Shown: one piece after another, positions 49,801 to 59,900 of the stretch
Position numbering within the stretch: the stretch's first letter is position 1
Layout of the letters: each line of letters opens with the position of its first letter
Origin: Atopsyche davidsoni
Lineage: Eukaryota; Arthropoda; Insecta; Trichoptera; Hydrobiosidae
Direction: 5' to 3'
Length of the DNA: 64,000 bases
NCBI GenBank assembly: GCA_022113835.1
Contig: JAILWY010000013.1
Span: forward strand, 16,044,001-16,108,000
Program-made: the position numbers and the translations under genes
Notes under the pieces: model-generated
What the model was told of the DNA's origin: nothing
What the model saw: only the letters and a program-made list of their open reading frames with translations
Database searches by the model: none

Positions 49801-50619
49801 TTTTTTTTTATTAAATTCAAATTCAAAACAAACGTACCTGTTTTAGTCAAATATAAATGATTTATATAATTTGACTGTTAAAAATCAAAACTTTGCAAAC
49901 CTATGTTTTTACTATTATGTCAGGTTTAGTTTATTCAACATGTCTAAAAACTAAAACAGCAAAGAAAAAAAATCTACATTTGTTGAATTGTTCATTGAAA
50001 TGTTCATCTGAAAATAATGCACCTCATGTAAATTGAACGTAACTATACTTTCTGATAGACTTTTCAGTAAAAGTATGTGTGAGTTTTTCTGCTTTAATTA
50101 GTTAGTGTGGAGAAATTTATTTATTTTTCTGTTTAGTGTCATTTTTCAAAATAGAAATCATTTATTCATGTGGATGCTTACTTAAGTAACTTAAATACTA
50201 AAGAATGTTTAAATTTACTTTGTATCCTGATTTTGTTTCAGATGTTTAACGAAATGATTTCAATGCATAAGGTTAGAAACGATCGAATGCACGAGTCTTA
50301 CTCCTTAGATGACTACCTTATCCCTCCTCCTCCGAGACCGTTCACGAATAACCTAGCCGGTCCGCACACCTCGCACTTGCACACATTCCAAGGGAAGAAC
50401 CAACCCCTGCCTTCCATACCGGGCACCTGCCACTCCAAGCAGGAATACATGATCAAGACTCCGCAGCCCATGGACACCATAAGTGAAAAAGAAGTTCCAG
50501 TTCAGCTGCAAGACCTGGCCCTTAACTCTCTCTCTAGTGGGTCTCTCGGCACCAGGTTTAGTGCAGATGCAGCGGAGCACCAGTACATGAACATGTCGCC
50601 AGCATTATTACCAGCATAA
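25815..50619 (+). CDS. stumps: Stumps/Dof-family adaptor (TIR, DBB, ankyrin), two isoforms
   Basis: Cytoplasmic scaffold of the Dof/BCAP/BANK family; Drosophila Stumps links FGF receptors to Ras/MAPK. The long form is 25815-25824, 34307-34550, 34634-35001, 35485-35760, then common exons 44635-44752, 45450-45682, 45897-46057, 46226-46370, 47009-47160, 47248-47380, 47921-48111, 48188-49103, 49454-49534, 49626-49708 and 50242-50619. It has 1162 codons. The short form starts at 38459-38489 and has 873. A TIR-like domain begins near IMVVSCKE and runs through VLTMLLGV. The DBB region spans roughly 46.2-47.4 kb, followed by ankyrin repeats (TLLHFAARFGLE, LTPADLALAHGH) and a short coiled coil. Tyrosine motifs include DDYLVP (34.7 kb), DDYLIP and C-terminal YMNM. 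The common exons are secure; the first exons are inferred. Exon 47921 is set by frame. Confidence 0.82.
25825..26530. other. GC- and CpG-rich island in Stumps intron 1
   Basis: About 700 bp of dense CpG sequence follows the first donor. Many long frames are open on both strands only because stop codons are rare in such composition. No domain is recognisable in any frame. Confidence 0.6.
26531..28879. other. Stumps long-isoform intron 1, left part
   Basis: Patchwork of AT-rich DNA and GC-rich patches (about 28.05-28.30 kb). I see no exon with matching splice sites, no RNA gene and no element ends. Confidence 0.4.
28872..29460. mobile_element. hAT-type MITE with 8-bp target duplication
   Basis: The element (28880-29452, 573 bp) starts CAGGGGTAGCAAAC and ends GGTTGGTCACCCCTG, inverted repeats of the CAGGGGT type typical of hAT transposons. 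GTTTATAC occurs directly on both sides (28872-28879 and 29453-29460), the 8-bp duplication hAT elements make. There is no transposase frame, so it moved using another element's enzyme. Confidence 0.87.
29461..30624. other. Stumps intron 1, between hAT and LINE insertions
   Basis: AT-rich with no recognisable exon or repeat terminus. Confidence 0.4.
30625..31140 (+). mobile_element. 5'-truncated non-LTR retrotransposon (LINE)
   Basis: AATCGAATGCGTTA flanks the insertion at 30625-30638 and 31127-31140, a 14-bp target duplication. Inside, a frame from about 30710 to 30995 reads TQLLTGHG, then YLRRFHL, then a CPC...H...CP cysteine-histidine motif, the C-terminal end of jockey/R1-type reverse transcriptases. 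The 3' end is a run of A's. Only the last few hundred bases of the element were copied. Confidence 0.85.
31141..34306. other. Stumps intron 1, right part
   Basis: Mixed AT-rich and CpG-rich segments (31.15-31.45, 32.38-32.66 kb). The CpG-rich parts may be regulatory, but I see no defined site. Confidence 0.4.
35031..35210. repeat. Near-perfect palindrome (foldback element) in a Stumps intron
   Basis: Arms 35051-35120 and 35121-35190 are inverted copies with one mismatch and no spacer; the centre is GTGGGATCCCAC at 35115-35126. Beyond the 70-bp arms the match continues with small gaps (TATTACTAATAT... both sides), reaching about 90 bp per arm. It is likely a foldback MITE. It lies between exons at 34634-35001 and 35485-35760. 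Confidence 0.92.
35761..38240. other. Stumps intron upstream of the second promoter
   Basis: Part of an 8.9-kb intron of the long isoform. Contains one dispersed repeat tail (36261-36310, reversed) and CpG-rich patches around 36.30-37.17 kb with a GCCGCCGGA triplication. No exon was found. Confidence 0.45.
36261..36310 (-). repeat. Dispersed repeat tail, copy 3
   Basis: Reverse complement of the shared ACTCTCTGTCAAAAATATT-type tail and the adjacent TGGAATTCCA segment, matching the copy at 24-110. Confidence 0.6.
38240..38458 (+). promoter_or_regulatory. Candidate second promoter (P2) of Stumps with G-run tract
   Basis: GC-rich sequence immediately 5' of the short-isoform ATG, with dense G runs at 38290-38380 able to form G-quadruplexes on the + strand. 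An in-frame TAG lies 12 nt before the ATG, which fits a 5' UTR. The transcription start was not resolved. Confidence 0.45.
38459..38489 (+). CDS. stumps: Alternative first coding exon of Stumps (short isoform)
   Basis: ATG in a good context (GCGACCATG) encodes MTTATETESR plus one base, then donor GAG|GTATTT. Phase 1 fits the acceptor at 44635, placing this start just ahead of the TIR-like domain. An in-frame stop immediately upstream supports translation starting here. The resulting 873-codon frame is fully open. Transcript data would be needed to confirm it. Confidence 0.6.
38490..39850. other. GC- and CpG-rich island downstream of P2
   Basis: About 1.36 kb of dense CpG sequence within the Stumps intron, in the same position relative to its first exon as the island at 25.8-26.5 kb. 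Frames of up to 318 codons are open on both strands because of composition; no domain or splice pattern supports coding. Confidence 0.6.
40106..40160 (+). repeat. Dispersed repeat tail, copy 4
   Basis: Reads TAAAATATTAAAATGAAATT then GAGCACTCTCTGTCAAAAAT, as in the copies at 24 and 23956. Confidence 0.6.
40613..40700 (-). repeat. C-run tract (G-quadruplex potential on minus strand)
   Basis: Repeated runs of five to nine C separated by AG, AGG or AGGT. It is an imperfect low-complexity tract, opposite in strand to the G tract at 38.3 kb. Confidence 0.8.
47575..47670 (-). mobile_element. tRNA-derived SINE trace in a Stumps intron
   Basis: On the minus strand an A-box-like AGTGGCTGAAAGC and a B-box-like GGATTCAAATCC are spaced roughly as in a tRNA promoter. 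No full tRNA fold or acceptor stem is evident, so it is read as a SINE head rather than a gene. Confidence 0.45.
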
Positions 50620-50646
50620 GTTACTCCAACTTAATATTGTAATACA

Positions 50647-50652
50647 AATAAA
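50647..50652 (+). terminator. Candidate polyadenylation signal of Stumps
   Basis: AATAAA lies 28 bp after the stop codon. More distal signals follow, so a longer 3' UTR is possible. Confidence 0.4.
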
Positions 50653-51334
50653 AGTAGAATTTATTTTACCTTGTAAGGTTAAATTAAAAAACACAAAAAT
50701 ATAATTGCATGTCTTTTTTATAAAGAGAACTTTTTTATAAATATTTTTGTAATATTCTTATAGTAGTGGATGTATGTGAATTTTCGCTATTGTAAAATTA
50801 TTTATATTTTGATCTCTAAGTTGTATATAGTAATAGTATATTTATAGTATTTTTTTTGATTATTTAGACTGAAACTCAATAATTAACAAAACTGTACATT
50901 GACAAGTTAAAACTGACCAACGCACGTAATGATCCATACAGTCATGCCCCTTGTGGGCGGAGTTACTTTTTATGTAATGTTGTATTGGCCAAACTGCAAG
51001 TATTTAAAAATAATCAAGTACAAATAGGCACAAATTATACATGAGAATTCTATAGTATACATAAGTCCTAATGACTATAAAAAGGACCTGCCATATTAAT
51101 TTTACTCATTGCAGCTACCTGTGTATTAACTCTTATATGTTTATTATTTATAATTATACTTAACCATTTTATTTTCATTCCATAGTTTTGATGACACAAT
51201 TTGGGATTGTGTTTAGAATAATGAGTAGGTTTAAGAGACATGACAGCTAAATATATCCAAAAAATACTTACTCAAATTTCTAAATATTTAAATTTATGTA
51301 AAAATAAATGTATAAAGATTTTTTATTTTGTAGG

Positions 51335-51338
<4 letters not shown>

Positions 51339-51418
<80 letters not shown>
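51339..51418. repeat. TA dinucleotide microsatellite, about 40 units
   Basis: Uninterrupted TA run of 80 bp. Apparent poly-Tyr/Ile frames across it are artefacts. Confidence 0.97.
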
Positions 51419-51422
<4 letters not shown>

Positions 51423-53330
51423 CATATATGGATGGGTACATATTTTTCATTAAAATTTCTCAATTACAAGACTGTATAAATTATATCCCGATGATACAGT
51501 TTTAGTTTAGATCTTCCACTAAATGCATGCCAAATTTGAAAAACTACCCTAAATATAAAAATCAGAACCTATGAAGTTTTATGAGACCAGTTTCCGTTTG
51601 AAAGTTTATATGATGATACAAACGCACGATTGTAGAAACTGAGACTAAAAGAGATAATAATGACTTTTTCGTTGAACATGAAATGCATTCTGCAATAACA
51701 GTATATTTATAAAAGATAATTATAATTAAGATTTTGCTATATATGCATGGCATTAGTTTTTCTATTAATTTTAATTAAACATTCTTATTGGATGAGTATA
51801 ATTCTATTCTAATAGGTAGATATTGAAACAGTAATTTATTTTTACACAATAGAAATAATATGTATTAAAAACATACACCAATAAAACATTTTGATTGTGT
51901 CATTTTATTTATTTTAATTATAGTAGTATACCTACCAAAGAATATAGTAAAATAATCTGAAACTCATTAGTGATATGGCGACCATGCAAACAAAAAATAA
52001 TTCTTTCCGTGAAATACACATTCCCAAATATAGCATTTTCTGACTTTTATTAACACACTGAAAGAAGATCACTGAAGCAATTGATATTTTATAAAAATAA
52101 AACAAATATCATTTTAATTTTTTTTATATTTAACAATAATATATACGGAGATAAAAAGATTTTTGTAACAAGAATCGGCAATGAAATGCAGTGCCATCAG
52201 TTTAAGTACTTTTCTATACATAACATGAAATATCCCATTATTAAGAATCAAAAATTAAATAAAACTTATTTTTAATGACCAGAAGTTTTAATTATTATGA
52301 AGTTTATCTTAGGAATATAACTGTATGATTCCAAAAGCACACTTTTGTAAACATTGTAAAAATATAAATACTTTATTTTTAATAATTATTATTATAATTG
52401 CTTTCACTTCATAAATCTAAAACCCATTGTCACAATGCGCCCAACAATACACCTTTTTGATTGGTGCTGTTAAATAAGTAAAATCTGTTTTTTATTAGGC
52501 TTTACAAGTACTTGTGAAGTTGTTAAAAAATATATTTTACTTGATTTTTAACGCATTTTAGAACCTCCAAACCTTAAATTTAAAACACAAAAATCAACAA
52601 CCTTTTCAATTTGGCTGAAATCTAAAGATACGATGTCCTTGTTGGCAACACATATTATGTTTAATTACCCATTATTAACATAACTACTCATCAGTCATCA
52701 TTAATAAAAAATGACTGATTTCTTAAAAACCTATAAACAAAAATTTCATCAATAAAAAATAAATAGATAACATATTATTGAAATATAACAAAGAAAAGTA
52801 ACATAATATTGAAAAATAAACATAATTTTTTCAAATATTTTTTGGTAATCTAACTTGTAAAAAATATATGAAATTCAAAAATGAAATAATTTTGCCAGTC
52901 ATCCAAAAAAATAATTAAACTACTCAATTTAAAGACAAGCATTTTACAAAACCTGTTTAACAGATTCTTCTTGAAAAATAATGAATAACAAATCTGATAA
53001 AAATAATCCTAAAAGAAAATGATCTAACATAGACTTCATCATTATCATCTAAAGCAATTTGTGTCTGAAGCCGTGTAAAGTATAATTTACATATTTTAAA
53101 AATAATACTTTCAGTATTATAAAATGAAGACTTCCAATTATAATTGAAAACAACAACATTATTGAATAACTTATTCTTAGTTTTTAACACTTTAAATTAT
53201 TAAAGAGTTGGCAATTTTTCAATATCATTAACAATTGCTTTTTGTATTGTATTTATTGTATCTCATAAAGAGATGCATTAAAAAGTCAATATACAATTTC
53301 AGTCTTCAATACAACAAGCTTTAAGATATG

Positions 53331-53332
<2 letters not shown>

Positions 53333-53378
<46 letters not shown>
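53333..53378. repeat. TA dinucleotide microsatellite, about 23 units
   Basis: Uninterrupted TA run followed by a few GTAT units, near the GBA2 3' end. Confidence 0.95.
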
Positions 53379-53390
<12 letters not shown>

Positions 53391-53968
53391 AATAGAGAAA
53401 AGTAGTAAAATAAAATTACGATTGTATTTAGGTAATAAACCTACAAGGAATGTACACAATCAATATTTTAGATGTATCACATGATTTATTCTCATAAAAA
53501 CTTTTTAAGCAATAATTATACTATATACAGATTTTAAAATAAAGCCAACATAAATGGTATATATAGATTAAAAGCGTCAAAAATAATTGTGTTTGTTAGT
53601 ATCACTGTCATCATTACCAAAACATTAACCATGGCACAATCGAATACCATAACTCACTTGCTAAAATCAGTGATCATATTACAGCCATTAAATCAAAATA
53701 GAACTTTTGAAAATAAAATATAAATCAACACTATAGAATGTTTTAGGCAAACATAACAATCAAACGAGTACGACAACATTTTCAATTAGTAAACTCTCAA
53801 AGTAAACTTTAAAATATCACAAGATACTCTTTGGTAAATTCAAATTTAATCAGACAAACGAGGTATCTCAATATTTCCCAGTCTAGTGGGAGGTAAGGCA
53901 CATGTGTCGTTCAAAATTTATACTAATTTAGTTTACTGCAATTTAAATAATTTTCTATCCACAGCGGG

Positions 53969-56900
53969 TCAAACGCTCACAGCGGGCCTGTTTCTGATAG
54001 CGAGTTGCATTGCCCAAATAGAAAGTGGACGCATGTAGCCTATGGAACGATAACTTCCGTTTTCATACAATGCTTCCGGAGTCTCAAAACTCAAACCGAA
54101 ACGGTTGCTCAGGCTATTATACATTCCGCCGGCCGTTTTGAAAGCCTCTTCAGTCATGCCCTCGTGGAGCATCAAAGCCGCAAGCCCATAAGTCACCCCC
54201 GTCCAGGATTCCTCGCTCTGAACAGAGATGATGTCTACATGACCCACCTTGTCCTCGGTGGTAGGGATGAACCCATTCACGGCACCGAGAGTGCCTTCAG
54301 CGAATTGCAAAACATTATGTTGATATATTTGGTGCAGAGCTGATAGTACATTTTCTTTGGGAAACACAGGGTACTGATATCCGGAAGCTCTCAAATACCA
54401 GTGTCCGCACAGTTGATCTGCCATTATGACCCGGTTGTCCTTATCAAATTCATAGAATTTTCCATTCCACAATAATTTCTCAAAGGATACCTTGCCTTTC
54501 TCTAGTAATTTAAAAAAAAACTTCATATCTTCCTGAAGACCTTGCATGCAAGCCATGGTGTACATGCACTGCAGGGCTGCCAGCCACAGACCGCCGCAGT
54601 ATGCACTGTGTCAGATCAAATAATCTAATTATTTATAATGCAATATTTATCTATTTTATATAATTTTAACCTACATAGATCAAATTACATACCTAGGACC
54701 TGTCATAATCCAAGCGTCAAACGTTTGATCCGGAGCGCCAATATTTTCAATCAATCCGTCATCATCGGTATCCCAAGACAGCATCTTGTCCACTAAAGCT
54801 CGGCAAGTGGGGTACATGTCTTTGAGGAAGCGATCTGAGTCCACCACATCTTCCACAAGGATAGCCTCCACCATGCCTTCACTGCACTGGGACAACTGAG
54901 AATACAGGATGAAGGGCTTGCCGGAGGAGCCCTTTCTGCTGGGGTTGTGGTACTTGGAATGGGACAAGTCATCCTCTCCGCAGTCGCTACTGATGCTCAC
55001 GTGTTTCTCTCTCGGCCCTATGTAGTTAAGTTTGATGTCGTTATCTCCATACTTACAGAATCCGTTCAATTGCTTCGGCGTGGTAGATTTGTCAGAGTGA
55101 GAATTTAGGACGGCATTGAGTTTTTGTCCCACGCTGGAATTGTGGTTAGTTTGGTTAGTGGAGCGAACGTACAAGTCTTCATGAGCTTCAGACTCATCGT
55201 CGATGAATTCCAATGATTGGTACCGTTCAGATGTATCCTGCTGTATTCGCTCAGTTTTCAACAAAGTCATGTCCCGGTATGCTTGCAAAATGAATTTGAG
55301 GTTCAAGTCTCTCCACTCGCTAACATTGTGAATATTGTAGGCATTGATCAAAACGAAAGGTTCTTCATCTGAAAAATTTAATTATAATTGTCTTGTAAAG
55401 TTCAAAAAATGTAAAATAGTAAAATAATTAAGTGATAAGTTAGCAGTTGAAATCGTTACCCGGATCTCCCAAATCGTGCGGAACACACTGAGCTTCTTTA
55501 CGCATAGCCGATTTCCCAGAGTACAAGTGTTTTCTAGGACCACTGAATTCTTGCATCACTGTATCTTTAAATTGGTATTGAATTGATATCTGAAATGAGT
55601 GTTTGCATTATTTGAAAATAGCTTAGTTACATATGAACAGACAGCACAAGCCATCTTCAACTGATCCCATAAAACTCAAATTATATCAGACTGCGAGTCA
55701 CTCGATGTCATTTACTGTAGTGGCTTACTAGTTTATACAATATTTAGGTAATCGATTCACACATGGAACAACAAAAAAATTCGCGACGCCCGTGGGATTC
55801 AAACCCACACCAGGTGCCCTAACCAATTGCCACTGTAACTGAATAAGAATTTAACTCGTTATATGCAAGTGCAGACCGATGCATCTAGATTGCTAGATGT
55901 ATTAGCATTTATTAGCTAGCAAGCATTCTTGGTTCAAAATACAGCTTTCAGTCTAGTTAGGACATATGAATATAAGTAAGTCTATTTAACTTATCGAAGA
56001 TGCAAGCAAATTTTATTAATTTAAAACTGAAAATAAATAATAATAATTATAAATAATTATAAATAATAATCATAATGCTATTCAGTAAGTATTGTGTACC
56101 TGCAAGCGAGGCCACAGCTGAGCGAGAGCAAAAGAAGCGTAGAAGTGCACATCATAAGTGTTGTACATTCTGTATTCGTGTCCTTCCAAATATCCAAACA
56201 CGCCATAATTCCACCTAAAATGATTCAATAAAAAAAACAACAAATTCAATGAGAAAAAATCTGTCAACAATAATGTTAACTTTCATCTGAAATTGTCAAC
56301 AAAAAGTTTGTTTGAAGCGTTTTGTATTTACTACTGTAATTTTATGTATTTGCTCATCATTTAGTAAATTTTTACTTTACTTATGGTCAATGACATTAAA
56401 TGGCTTAATTCTAAGAAATGAAATCGATGCTGGTCGATAATCTAGACCCCATGCTGCTTTGTCAACTTGCCAGAAAATTGCAGAACTAGGCTAATTGAGT
56501 TATTTCAACCCCAATGATAGGTCATTATACAGAAATGGAATCCATAAATTATCATCACGGTGGAAAGAGGTTATAAGTAACTATGAAAATTATATTGCTC
56601 CATAAATATTTTGAAAACATATTAATTTCTTTCAATTTATAAACTAGACTAGATACTTTCTGCTAGACCTGAAGACCTACCTGGGATCATCCCTTGAGCA
56701 TTGATCGGATACATCAAACCAAACAGTTCCTCCGTCTGTCACAAAATACAGCTCATTCATGAGGGCACCTTTATACCAATCAGGAAGAGATCTGCAACAG
56801 TGAAATCGTTCAATTATCTTCTAAAACTTTTAATTAAAATATATCGTTGAAATATCGAAATCATAATCTCACTTGTCATCAAGGATGGGACTCTGCCAAC

Positions 56901-59900
56901 TATAAATATCCTCTTCCCATTTCTTATAATTTGAGAGTGCGTAAGATGCAATGCTGGGGCCGGCTATACCATCTCGTCCAAAAAATCGAGTATAGTACCT
57001 ATGAATAATATTGTAAATCAGAATATATTACCTACATGTTACATATTTTCCAACACAACCACGTCGGTAGCACTCGGCAATATGCAGGAGAACATGACCA
57101 AAATTAATAAAAACCCAAAAGCTCAGCTTGCCTTACAAGAATCTACACCACGAAGGTTGATTACTGCCAGTTAGTTTTTATTTTAAAGTTCAAACATTTG
57201 TTTATGCTCAATTTAGAAGAGTGAAAACTGAAGAGTTAAATTATAAAATGGTACTTATTTATAATTATATGAGCAAGTAAAGTCGTAATAAATGAAAAAA
57301 AATTACTCTGCCTCCATAAGTCACAGTAATAAACATATATTAACCCTTTGCACTTGAGAGGTGCCGCTCGGTCACCACACAATGTAATGCCGCAACTCGA
57401 GAGGTGCCTCTCGGGCACCACGTGGTTTGGTGCTATCTTGATATCTTGTTTATGTTGATGTTCTTTGTTCTTGTTCTTTAAAGTTTGTTCCTAAGCACTG
57501 CCTATATAATTTTACAAAGATGATGTCATTTCCCTTTCAAACTACGTAAGAATTTCTTATCTAAGATAAGTGTGGCACCATTAAGGACTGCACCACGGAC
57601 TGCGGTCTCAGTTCGACCTTGACAGCCGTGGCAAAAGAACTAGATGTGTACCTAATCAACCCATATATTTTTTGCTTGTACTTCTTACCGTAATCATTCA
57701 TTTGAAGGTCCTTATTTTTATTTAAGGAATAGACTTTTTGCTCCCCCACAATATTAATTAGCTTTCCATTCACTTATCACACCATTATTTTGTTTGCTTT
57801 ATAATATCTAATACCATTAAGATAATATGTATAATAAACCCGGCAAAAGACATCAAACGACATACTATTGTGTTACTTGTCCCGAAAAACCAGGCATGCA
57901 TCTCAGCAATTGTTACATGAAATATCATACAAAGCAAAATTACAAAGACTCATGTTTACGAAATTATCTTCGTAAAGATGTAAATATACATTAAATATTA
58001 AAATATAAAAATTTTATGTGTTAATTTGTGTGTGTAATCATTTTAAGTTAGAGGTAATAAATTCACCAAAAGCGCTACGAAACGCTTCGAGTTGCTGATT
58101 AGTCCGCGCAGAAACGGCCTCGAGTGCAAATGGTTAAAATAAAACCAAGATATTTTTCATTTTTCCAAATATTCCTCATCACCTTTTCTGTCTTAATTGT
58201 GTTATAAACATCTTTCTCAAACATATCTTTTAAAATACAAATTAAAAAAAAATTGGTTTTGACACTTTTTGGAGGGTTGATTTTACAAAGGGGAGTAATT
58301 TCATGAAGTAACAGCTTGTGTTAGGCCTATTAAAATCTAATTTATCCTATGATACCTATATCTTTTCAAACATCCATATTTAAAAAAATGTGCATTTCAA
58401 ATATTTAAATACCTGTTATGTTTGTGAAGTTTATTACCAAAATGCACGATTGGCATATCCCACACCAAGCAGAACTCTAGATCTCCTTTCGTTCCAGGCT
58501 CCAGCATTATCTGGCTGGAGAGACCGATAGCGTTAGCTGTAATAAAGCAGAGCCAACATTATTCTTAAGGTCAAACAACAACTGAAGTTGATTGCAGCCA
58601 TTTTGAGAGTTTTGGCAGACCAGCTATTTTGATGCCTCCCCTCATTCTTCATCTTTGATTCAATTTATTTATAATATATTTTACTTAAATTAAACTTAAA
58701 GATGACTCACGTTGTGCTATGGTGGAGGGAATGTCATTGGGTATCAGCCTGCCTTTAGATTTGATGCAGTCCCACAAAAGTCCAGCCGTTTTCTTGGTAT
58801 TGAATTTGCAAAACCCATCAGTGCAGGAATCGGCTGACTGCTTCATCTTGGATATTGTAAATGTACACATCATATCTGATATACTCTGCTCTAGAGATAC
58901 TCCACAAGTGTGAACATCCGAGTACCGTTCAAAGTTTATTGAATCTAGAAACAAACTAATTTAATTAGAGAATAAAAATTTGTAATGTTTTTTTTTTTTA
59001 TATTTCATTTCATTCATTACTCATCACACCACATGAATCACACTGAGAAATATAATGTTGAAAATACATACTCCCGATTCTTTGAACTATTCACAAAACC
59101 AAAGCATCTGTTCTCCAAGAGAGTTGATCTGTCTCCTTTTGATCTACATACACCCAACAGTTCTAAGAATGGATTATCACCACATATGCCACCAAGTCAT
59201 AAAATTACATTTAAAATTTCTTCAACGGGCTCTTTTGATAACCATAAAAACCAACTCTCAGAACAGGGATAACAGAAAAATTAAATTGATGTCGAGTTCT
59301 TCTCGTCACACACAAGTATTGCAAATAGGACACTAAAACTTGCCAAAAAACCCAAGTAATCTTTTCCAATTAAAAGGAGTAGCTATTTTCTTGAATCATG
59401 GTGACGATATGGTGACATTGAAATGTGTTATTTTTCAAACAAATTCAAACTTCATATCACAATATAGTTTTGATGGATTACCACTATTGAGAGTCTTGGT
59501 CTTGGGTGATGCCACATCTTTAAAAGTAAATGTAATACTGACATTGCGAACTTCGTTACAGACATTTTCAACTTCCCAAACAAAAACAGCGCACGGCAGA
59601 CTGCTATCCTAAAAAAATATAAACAAAACCAAATTTAGTTTCAGTTATTCAAACTGATATAAAAGTAATCTTGCAGCTGCACAATTACTATCTGGATTCC
59701 AAATAATGATAACACAGGTGTAGTTACTGATAAAGATTTTACCAAATTGAATTGCTCAAAGAGGTAAGTAGAACTTACTTTATAATTATTAGGTATCACA
59801 GGTGATATTTGGCGACACATAAGTTTCACTCCGTATTGGCTGAGATCGTAAGACGTCCAGGCTCGAGGATAGAGCCCTGTGTAGTCACAGTCTGAGCCTT

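Larger units (their letters stand above)
50653..53968. other. Convergent region between Stumps and GBA2
   Basis: Very AT-rich DNA holding the 3' UTRs of two genes that converge. Two long TA microsatellites lie here. No exon or RNA gene was recognised. Confidence 0.5.

Noticed and set aside
51240..51479. Poly-Ile/Tyr frames across a TA run
   Set aside because: Translation of a TA microsatellite.
55785..55840. Possible functional tRNA gene
   Set aside because: A and B boxes are present, but no acceptor stem can be formed from the flanks; a SINE head fits better.
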